NCBI GenBank assembly: GCA_002402245.1
Contig: NVVP01000007.1
Coordinates: 33,192 to 38,299, forward strand
Origin: Gammaproteobacteria bacterium
GTDB taxonomy: Bacteria; Pseudomonadota; Gammaproteobacteria; Nitrosococcales; Methylophagaceae
DNA: 5,108 bases
Reading direction: 5' to 3'
The first letter of the stretch is position 1; each line of letters starts with the position of its first letter. Positions 1 to 5,108 of the stretch are shown piece after piece. The notes beneath the pieces are model-generated. The model searched no databases and was not told the origin of the DNA. It saw only the letters and a program-made list of their open reading frames with translations. Made by a program: the position numbers and the translations under genes.

Positions 1-1
1 T

Positions 2-550
2 AATGCTAAACAAGCGGTATTTGCATTTAAAGGTGATGTTTATACGGGGCTTGATGTTGATACGATAGACAAGGCAGGTGTTGAGTTCATGCAGCAACAC
101 CTGCGTATTTTATCGGGATTATATGGTGTACTGCGACCTTTAGACTTGATGCAAGCTTATCGCTTAGAAATGGGTACTAAGTTTGCCAATAGACAAGGCG
201 ATAATTTATATCACTTTTGGAGTTCTCAATTACGCGAGTCGATTGAAGCCGAAATGTCGGATGGTATTCTAGTTAATCTAGCGTCTAATGAATATTTTAA
301 GGCCGTGCAAGCTAAAAAACTAAATGGCAGAATTATTACCCCGGTGTTCAAAGACTGGAAAAATGGTCAATATAAAATCATTAGCTTTTACGCTAAAAAA
401 GCACGGGGTTTAATGGCTCGATATATTATCGACCACCAGATTAAAGATGCCGACCAGATCAAACAATTTGATACTGCAGGCTACTGTTTTAATAAAGACA
501 TGTCAGAAGGGGATAATTGGGTCTTTATACGTGAGGGCGATACCGGCTAG
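2..550 (+). CDS. yaaA: Peroxide stress protein YaaA (UPF0246/DUF328), 3' part
   Basis: The reading frame is open from base 2, so the window begins inside the gene. The 182 visible residues correspond to about residue 75 to the end of the roughly 258-residue E. coli YaaA. Family blocks seen: FKGDVYTGL (visible residues 9-17), LSGLYGVLRPLDLMQ (37-51) followed by YRLEMG, the NLASNEYFK block (92-100), PVFKDWKNG (114-122), and SFYAKKARGLMARYII (128-143). From the family: E. coli yaaA is induced by peroxide through OxyR, lowers intracellular free iron and so limits Fenton damage to DNA, and the protein has been reported to bind DNA. The ATG at 89 is Met30 of the visible frame and not the start, because the homology continues unbroken upstream of it. 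The gene ends 3 bp before the stop codon of the convergent mfd. No promoter is visible, and no terminator hairpin follows the stop. The C-terminus is intact and I see no frameshift. Confidence 0.95.
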   Translation, partial: NAKQAVFAFKGDVYTGLDVDTIDKAGVEFMQQHLRILSGLYGVLRPLDLMQAYRLEMGTKFANRQGDNLYHFWSSQLRESIEAEMSDGILVNLASNEYFKAVQAKKLNGRIITPVFKDWKNGQYKIISFYAKKARGLMARYIIDHQIKDADQIKQFDTAGYCFNKDMSEGDNWVFIREGDTG

Positions 551-553
551 TTT

Positions 554-3500
554 TTAGCTTGAAGAAAGAGCATCTAACACCGCATTTAAATTATGTAGGC
601 GACTATCGGCATCAGGCATATCGATAATAAAGCGCAGTTTATCTTGGCCATCAAGCTTATATTTAGCGGGTTGAGATTGAATCAGCTGAATAATGGCAAA
701 GGGTTCAATCTTAGGCTCTTTATCGAAGATAATTCTTCCGCCTTGATCATAGACATCAATCTTATTAATACCAATTTCTTTAGCTTTGAAGCGTAGCTCA
801 TGAATGGCAAACAAGGTTTGAACTTGCTGTGGCAATAAGCCAAAGCGATCAATCATCTCTACTTGTAACTCACGTAAGGCTTCATTATCTTTTGCTGCTG
901 AAATACGTTTGTATAACACTAGGCGAGTATGTACGTCGGGTAAGTAGTCATCAGGAATTAAAGCCGCTACGTGTAAATCAATTTCAACAAAGCGACGCTG
1001 ATCTAGACTTAAGCTTGGATCGATACCTGCTTTAAGTGCGGTCACTGCACGCTCTAATAATTCATTATAAAGTCCAAAGCCAATTTCTTGCATTTGACCA
1101 CTTTGATCATCACCTAATAACTCACCAGCACCCCGAATTTCCATATCATGGGTGGCTAGGGTGAAACCTGCACCTAGATCTTCAATTGATTCAATAGCCT
1201 CAAGGCGTTTAATGGCATCCTTGGTCATCGAATTTTGCGGTGGCACTAATAAATAAGCATAAGCACGATGATGTGAGCGACCCACACGACCACGAATTTG
1301 ATAAAGTTGGGCCAGGCCTAGTTTATCTGCTCGATCGATGAAAATAGTATTGGCTGATGGAATATCAATGCCGGTTTCAATGATGGTGGTACACACTAAA
1401 ACGTTGAAGCGTTGATGGTAAAAATCAAGCATCACTTGTTCTAATTCGCGTTCACGCATTTGGCCATGAGCGACAGTGACTTTTGCTTCGGGTACGAGAC
1501 GTTCAAGATCACGGGCTATTTGGTCAATATCATCGACTTTATTGTGTAAAAAGTAGATCTGACCGCCACGTTTTATTTCTCGCAACATACCTTCACGAAT
1601 ATTGTCCGAATCCCATTGCTGAACAAAGGTCTTAATCGCTAAGCGGCGTGCGGGTGGTGTGGCAATAATAGATAGATCACGAATACCTGAAATAGACATA
1701 TTCAAAGTACGAGGAATTGGTGTAGCTGTCAGGGTTAAAATATCAATTTCAGCACGATATTTTTTGATTTGTTCTTTTTGAGTCACACCAAAACGGTGCT
1801 CTTCATCAAGAATAAATAAGCCTAAATTCTTAGGGTTAATATCTTGTTGAATTAGTTTATGAGTACCAATAATAATGTCGGCAGTACCATCACTCATCGA
1901 TTCTTTCACGGCGTCTAATTGTTTCTTAGAACGAAAACGTGACATAACTTCAATGTGTACAGGCCAATCGGCAAAGCGATCTTTAAAGTTTTCATAATGC
2001 TGCTGGGCTAATAAGGTGGTGGGCACTAATACCATCACCTGTTTTCCAGACTGCGTAGCCAAGAAGGCGGCTCGCATTGCGACTTCTGTTTTACCAAAAC
2101 CAACATCACCACATATTAAGCGATCCATAGGCTTATCTGACGTCATATCTTTTATAACATCATCAATAGCATCTTGTTGATCAGGCGTGGTTTCAAACGG
2201 GAAAGCAGCTGAAAATGTAGCATAATGTTCATCGGGTGCATCAAGTGGTTTTTTATTATAAGCCGCGCGTTGAGCATAGATATCAAGTAATTCAGCTGCC
2301 ACATCACGTACTTTTTCTGCTGCTTTACGACGGGCTTTTTCCCACTGACCTGAGCCTAAACGATGCAGCGGAGCTAATTCAGGTGCAGCACCTGAATAAC
2401 GACTAATTAAGTCTAATGCTGAAACAGGCACATAAAGCTTGTCACCTTTGGCGTATTCTAAGGTGACATATTCTGTTGCGACATCACCGACATCTAAAGA
2501 TTGCAGACCAAGGTAACGGCCGACACCATGATCTTCATGTACAACAGCATCACCCACGGTAAGCTCAGCAAGGTTACGTATAATGGCATCAGAATCTCGT
2601 TTTTTACGACTGCGACGACGACGCTGCATCACTTGTTGGCCGAACAGTTGTGGTTCGGCAATAATGGCTATTTGATCATGGGTTAGCACGATACCTTGTT
2701 CAAGCGGTGCGACGGTAATACCTAATGGTTCTTTACTAGCTAAAAACTCATCCCAGTTTTGAAAGGCCGTCGGTATAATGGCATGATCACGTAATAGTTC
2801 TAATAAGGTTTCACGACGCCCGGCTGTTTCAGCGGCAAATAAAATGCGTCCTTCAAAATTATCAATAAATTTAAGTAGGGCATCACAAGGCCGATCTTGG
2901 CGTGCATTAAAGGTGAGCTGGGGCGGAATAATTGTCTGGTAATTGTTATGACCTGCACTATCATCGAGTTCAAAGCTTTGGCTATGTAGGCGGTGATAAC
3001 GTTTAAATTGTGAGAATAGCTCTTCAACAGGAATAAATATTGAAGCTGGCGGCAATAACGGCCGTTCAATATTTACGTGTGCTTGTTGGTAACGGTGCTC
3101 AATTTCTTGCCAAAAAGTCATCGCTGCATGATGAGGGTCATTAACATTAAGCAGTAAAGTATTGTCCGGTAGATAGTTAGTCAGACTATCGGTTTTATTG
3201 AGGAATAGTGGTAGGTAGTATTCAATCCCTCCTGGCATATTACCTTCAGATACTTCTCGGTAGATAAGACTACGTTGAGGATCGCCATCAAAGTTTTCAC
3301 GAAATTGTTTACGAAATAGGGCGGTACTCTCTTCTGTAACAGGGAACTCACGAGCGGGTAATAATTGGATTGAGTTAATTGAATCAATAGAACGTTGAGT
3401 TTCAGGATCAAAGGTTTTTAAGGTGTCGACTTCATCATCAAACAGATCTATACGATATGGATGTTTACTCCCCATAGGGAATAAATCAATGATGGCGCCT

Positions 3501-4009
3501 CGAACTGCAAATTCACCATGTTCAATAACTTGTGATACATAGCGGTAACCGGCTTTTTCTAGTTTAATTCGCCATGATTCAATGTCGAATTGATCGCCTG
3601 TTTTTAGAATTAAGGTATTGCCATCTAAGAAATCACGAGGCGCTAAGCGATGCATAATGGTTGAAATAGGCACCATTAAAATACCGCGCTTGAAATTTGG
3701 CAGTTGATGTAAGGTATCTAAGCGCTCGGAGACAATATCCTGATGCGGTGAAAACGTATCGTAAGGCAATGTTTCCCAGTCAGGAAAATGTAAAATAGCT
3801 AAATCATTATCACCAAGATAAAAGCGTGCTTCTACTTCAAGGCGGTGTGCGGTGGCGGTGTCATCGGTTAATACCAGCACCGGTCCATCATGATTAAGTG
3901 CGGCATTGGCTAATAATAAGCCTTGGGCACTACCATACAGTTGCCCTGCACGGAGTTGAAGCTGTGCTGATGAGGGGAGTAATGGTTTTAATGGACTAGG
4001 TGATGACAT
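554..4009 (-). CDS. mfd: Transcription-repair coupling factor Mfd
   Basis: Complete 1151-residue protein (E. coli Mfd is 1148). It is a cytoplasmic ATP-driven DNA translocase that removes RNA polymerase stalled at lesions and recruits UvrA for excision repair. Domains in order: a UvrB-like N-terminal module with DWETLPYD near 77-84 and the UvrA-contact region around 165-195, where R170, R186 and F190 align with E. coli R165, R181 and F185; a D3 region; a very basic linker (463-471); the CarD-like RNA polymerase interaction domain (about 483-550), where L505 aligns with E. coli L499; RecG-like translocase lobes with Walker A GDVGFGKT (634-641), DEEH box (735-738), TATPIPRT (761-768), motif V ETGIDIP (878-884) and motif VI QIRGRVGR (904-911); the TRG region (about 937-981); and the autoinhibitory D7 (about 1000-1151). 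The N-terminal module has no Walker A, as is normal for Mfd. The ATG at 4009 gives the family N-terminus, although no strong Shine-Dalgarno precedes it. It is divergent from the small gene and uvrC, and convergent with yaaA. Confidence 0.98.
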   Translation of the reverse strand: MSSPSPLKPLLPSSAQLQLRAGQLYGSAQGLLLANAALNHDGPVLVLTDDTATAHRLEVEARFYLGDNDLAILHFPDWETLPYDTFSPHQDIVSERLDTLHQLPNFKRGILMVPISTIMHRLAPRDFLDGNTLILKTGDQFDIESWRIKLEKAGYRYVSQVIEHGEFAVRGAIIDLFPMGSKHPYRIDLFDDEVDTLKTFDPETQRSIDSINSIQLLPAREFPVTEESTALFRKQFRENFDGDPQRSLIYREVSEGNMPGGIEYYLPLFLNKTDSLTNYLPDNTLLLNVNDPHHAAMTFWQEIEHRYQQAHVNIERPLLPPASIFIPVEELFSQFKRYHRLHSQSFELDDSAGHNNYQTIIPPQLTFNARQDRPCDALLKFIDNFEGRILFAAETAGRRETLLELLRDHAIIPTAFQNWDEFLASKEPLGITVAPLEQGIVLTHDQIAIIAEPQLFGQQVMQRRRRSRKKRDSDAIIRNLAELTVGDAVVHEDHGVGRYLGLQSLDVGDVATEYVTLEYAKGDKLYVPVSALDLISRYSGAAPELAPLHRLGSGQWEKARRKAAEKVRDVAAELLDIYAQRAAYNKKPLDAPDEHYATFSAAFPFETTPDQQDAIDDVIKDMTSDKPMDRLICGDVGFGKTEVAMRAAFLATQSGKQVMVLVPTTLLAQQHYENFKDRFADWPVHIEVMSRFRSKKQLDAVKESMSDGTADIIIGTHKLIQQDINPKNLGLFILDEEHRFGVTQKEQIKKYRAEIDILTLTATPIPRTLNMSISGIRDLSIIATPPARRLAIKTFVQQWDSDNIREGMLREIKRGGQIYFLHNKVDDIDQIARDLERLVPEAKVTVAHGQMRERELEQVMLDFYHQRFNVLVCTTIIETGIDIPSANTIFIDRADKLGLAQLYQIRGRVGRSHHRAYAYLLVPPQNSMTKDAIKRLEAIESIEDLGAGFTLATHDMEIRGAGELLGDDQSGQMQEIGFGLYNELLERAVTALKAGIDPSLSLDQRRFVEIDLHVAALIPDDYLPDVHTRLVLYKRISAAKDNEALRELQVEMIDRFGLLPQQVQTLFAIHELRFKAKEIGINKIDVYDQGGRIIFDKEPKIEPFAIIQLIQSQPAKYKLDGQDKLRFIIDMPDADSRLHNLNAVLDALSSS

Positions 4010-4090
4010 AGCATGCTTGAATAGAGTAAAACGACTATTTTCTCATAGAATGACGGGGGCTAGCTAGCTAAATACTAGGATTAACCCTAC

Positions 4091-4096
4091 TTTATA
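4091..4096 (-). promoter_or_regulatory. mfd: Putative -10 hexamer for mfd
   Basis: Read on the minus strand this is TATAAA (five of six matches to TATAAT), about 80 bp upstream of the mfd ATG. It directly abuts the rightward extended -10 element, so the two promoters would be mutually exclusive if both are real. No convincing -35 hexamer was found at the usual distance, and AT-rich DNA gives such matches by chance. Confidence 0.25.
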
Positions 4097-4105
4097 TGTG
4101 ATAAT
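4097..4105 (+). promoter_or_regulatory. Putative extended -10 promoter element for the small gene and uvrC
   Basis: The bases read TG-T-GATAAT, which is an extended -10 (TGn) followed by a hexamer matching TATAAT at five of six positions. It lies about 45 bp upstream of the ATG at 4150. No good -35 hexamer sits 16-18 bp upstream, which is tolerable for an extended -10 promoter but keeps the call tentative. It would drive the small membrane gene and, by read-through, uvrC. Confidence 0.4.
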
Positions 4106-4117
4106 AGTCATTACTAA

Positions 4118-4137
4118 TACTGTATATTAAGCTAGAG
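4118..4137 (+). promoter_or_regulatory. LexA-box-like sequence, one half conserved
   Basis: The left half reads TACTGTATAT, identical to the left half of the gammaproteobacterial LexA consensus (CTGT-N8-ACAG core). The right half is poor: CTAG (4132-4135) stands where ACAG is expected. It lies 3' of the putative rightward -10 and 12 bp before the ATG at 4150, a position where a repressor could block transcription. Half conservation makes strong LexA binding doubtful, and AT-rich sequence produces such matches by chance. Confidence 0.2.
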
Positions 4138-4149
4138 ATACTACTGATT

Positions 4150-4362
4150 ATGGGAATAAAGCGAACTGAAAATGTCATCCTATTAAAGGTTATAGGCACC
4201 CTAGAATTAGCCGCTTCTGCTGCCATGTTCTACTTTTTCTGGGATGAAAAGCCGGCTTTAATTGGTGCCGTTATCCTAGTAGGCTTATCGGCAAATAGTT
4301 TTTATCAAGCGCATAAATGTTATGTCCGTCAATACTCACCGAAGAAAGGCCCGCTTAAATAA
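4150..4362 (+). CDS. Small two-helix membrane protein of unknown function
   Basis: I do not recognise this 70-residue protein. It has two hydrophobic segments, about residues 9-31 and 36-54, separated by a short polar turn WDEKP (31-35). A lysine-rich tail (56-70, including K56, R60, K65, K66 and K70) and the basic N-terminus (K4, R5) suggest both ends lie in the cytoplasm with the turn outside. There is no cleavable signal peptide or lipobox. Unusually for a membrane helix, the first segment carries K13 and E19. The ATG at 4150 is the first ordinary start codon after the in-frame stop at 4105-4107. The Shine-Dalgarno is weak (AGAG at 4134-4137, 12 nt away). It ends 42 bp before uvrC on the same strand, so it may be the first cistron of a uvrC transcript. 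That it is a real gene is inferred from its well-formed hydrophobic pattern and from filling the space between mfd and uvrC. A function in repair is not shown. Confidence 0.7.
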   Translation: MGIKRTENVILLKVIGTLELAASAAMFYFFWDEKPALIGAVILVGLSANSFYQAHKCYVRQYSPKKGPLK

Positions 4363-4364
4363 CG

Positions 4365-4392
4365 CCTCATTGTGTGAGTTCACAATGTTAGG
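4365..4392 (+). other. Imperfect hairpin between the small gene and uvrC
   Basis: CATTGTG (4368-4374) pairs perfectly with CACAATG (4381-4387) around a 6-nt loop. The stem extends by CCT (4365-4367) with AGG (4390-4392) across a 2-nt bulge. No T-tract follows, so it is not a standard intrinsic terminator. The AGG is also the only Shine-Dalgarno-like triplet before the uvrC ATG, 12 nt away, so the structure could mask it, stabilise a processed end, or be a dyad bound by a protein. Its role is unknown. Confidence 0.45.
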
Positions 4393-4404
4393 TACTGGTT
4401 AAAA

Positions 4405-5108
4405 ATGGTAGATGAAATAGAGAAAGAGGAAAGTGAGTTTGATTCTGCCTCTTTTTTGAAAGGGCTTACAAGCCGGCCGGGCGTGTATCGCATGTTAGAT
4501 AGTGATGATACTGTTATTTATGTAGGCAAAGCAAAGAACCTAAAAAAACGAGTCAGTAGTTATTTTCGTAAAACAGGCTTAACCTCAAAAACACGGGTCA
4601 TGGTTGCCCAGATATCTCAAATTGAAACCACTGTGACCCACACTGAGAATGAAGCTTTAATTTTAGAAAACAATCTAATTAAACAGTTGATGCCTCGTTA
4701 TAACATCCTACTTCGGGATGATAAAACCTATCCTTACCTATTAATATCTGATGGTCCTTTCCCTCGATTAAGTTTACATCGAGGCACTAAGCGAAAAGCA
4801 GGCCGTTATTTTGGTCCGTATCCTAGTGCGGGTGCTGTGCGTGAAAGTTTGTCGCTATTACAGAAGCTATTTCCTGTACGTCAATGTGATGATACCTTTT
4901 ATCAAAACCGTTCTCGTCCTTGCCTTCAGCACCAAATTAAACGTTGTACCGCACCTTGTGTTGGCTTAGTGACTGAGCAGGAATATCAACAAGATATTCA
5001 GCACACTATCTTGTTTTTAGAAGGTAAAAACCAACAGGTGATGACCGAGCTTTCTGACAAAATGGAAGTAGCCTCAGCGGCATTAGAGTTTGAACAAGCA
5101 GCCGATCT
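4405..5108 (+). CDS. uvrC: Excinuclease ABC subunit UvrC, 5' part
   Basis: UvrC is the incision nuclease of nucleotide-excision repair: bound to the UvrB-DNA complex, it cuts 3' and then 5' of the lesion. The 234 full codons visible (family about 610 residues) contain the GIY-YIG 3'-incision nuclease domain (about 23-101), with GVY (26-28), YVGKAKNLKKR (39-49) and TENEALILE (80-88). The block RYNILLRDDKTYPY (98-111) follows. Next are four cysteines, C161, C173, C181 and C185, with the same spacing (11, 7 and 3 intervening residues) as the Fe-S ligands of E. coli UvrC, and then the start of the UVR motif that binds UvrB (about 203 onward). The 5'-incision RNase H-like domain and the helix-hairpin-helix pair lie beyond the window. 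The ATG at 4405 is the only usual start between the in-frame TGA at 4375-4377 and the homologous region. It gives an acidic N-terminus about seven residues longer than in E. coli. The upstream Shine-Dalgarno is weak. Confidence 0.97.
   Translation, partial: MVDEIEKEESEFDSASFLKGLTSRPGVYRMLDSDDTVIYVGKAKNLKKRVSSYFRKTGLTSKTRVMVAQISQIETTVTHTENEALILENNLIKQLMPRYNILLRDDKTYPYLLISDGPFPRLSLHRGTKRKAGRYFGPYPSAGAVRESLSLLQKLFPVRQCDDTFYQNRSRPCLQHQIKRCTAPCVGLVTEQEYQQDIQHTILFLEGKNQQVMTELSDKMEVASAALEFEQAAD

Larger units (their letters stand above)
4010..4149. other. Divergent intergenic region between mfd and the small membrane gene
   Basis: This 140-bp AT-rich stretch must contain the 5' control signals of mfd (leftward) and probably of the 70-codon gene plus uvrC (rightward). 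Seen in it: a cluster of three CTAG tetranucleotides at 4060-4078, two of them inside a 10-bp palindrome at 4061-4070; back-to-back promoter-like hexamers at 4091-4105; and a LexA-like half site at 4118-4127. No tRNA-like or riboswitch-like structure and no coding potential is evident. Confidence 0.8.

Noticed and set aside
89..91. ATG as the start of a 153-residue yaaA gene
   Set aside because: The same frame is open back to base 2 and encodes conserved YaaA sequence (FKGDVYTG), so this is an internal methionine of a gene cut by the window edge.
829..1035. Open frame of 68 codons on the plus strand
   Set aside because: It lies wholly inside mfd on the opposite strand and encodes nothing recognisable; it is a shadow of mfd codon use.
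2501..2686. Open frame of 61 codons on the plus strand
   Set aside because: It is antisense to the highly conserved RNA polymerase interaction domain and linker of mfd, with no recognisable product.
2800..3411. Two open frames (2800-3069 and 3181-3411) on the minus strand within mfd
   Set aside because: They are out-of-frame with mfd on the same strand, start without ribosome-binding signals and have no family features. The mfd frame itself is intact, so they do not indicate a frameshift.
4059..4078. TrpR operator
   Set aside because: The trp operator has two CTAG cores separated by 4 bp. Here they are directly adjacent or 7 bp apart, and no tryptophan gene is nearby.
4370..4386. CRP-like dyad TGTG...CACA
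   Set aside because: The half sites are separated by 6 bp, whereas a CRP site has 8 bp between TGTG and CACA, so the dyad spacing is wrong.
4365..4392. Intrinsic terminator after the small gene
   Set aside because: The stem is short, partly AT-rich and bulged, and no run of T follows it.

Overview
The window is ordinary gammaproteobacterial chromosome of moderately low G+C content (by eye about 40%). It carries a DNA-repair neighbourhood. The three recognisable proteins (YaaA, Mfd, UvrC) match remembered E. coli homologues in length, domain order and key motifs. I cannot name the genus. I see no mobile element, tRNA, rRNA, CRISPR array or sign of horizontal transfer, and both window edges cut through genes.

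Layout: positions 2-550 (+) hold the C-terminal 182 codons of yaaA, a peroxide-stress protein. It converges tail-to-tail, with 3 bp between stop codons, on a complete mfd gene (554-4009, -), the transcription-repair coupling factor of 1151 residues. A 140-bp AT-rich divergent intergenic region (4010-4149) separates mfd from a 70-codon gene (4150-4362, +) for an unrecognised two-helix membrane protein. A 42-bp gap with an imperfect hairpin follows, then the 5' part of uvrC (4405 to the window end, +), which breaks off inside the UVR motif.

How the genes relate: Mfd dislodges RNA polymerase stalled at lesions and recruits UvrA. UvrC makes the dual incisions in the same nucleotide-excision repair pathway. 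YaaA limits oxidative DNA damage in E. coli. Mfd and UvrC are therefore transcribed divergently from one short region, with the small membrane gene as the probable leading cistron of the uvrC transcript. The least explained parts are that small gene, a half-conserved LexA-like sequence in front of it, and the hairpin before uvrC. I found no convincing case for a wholly new biological system here.
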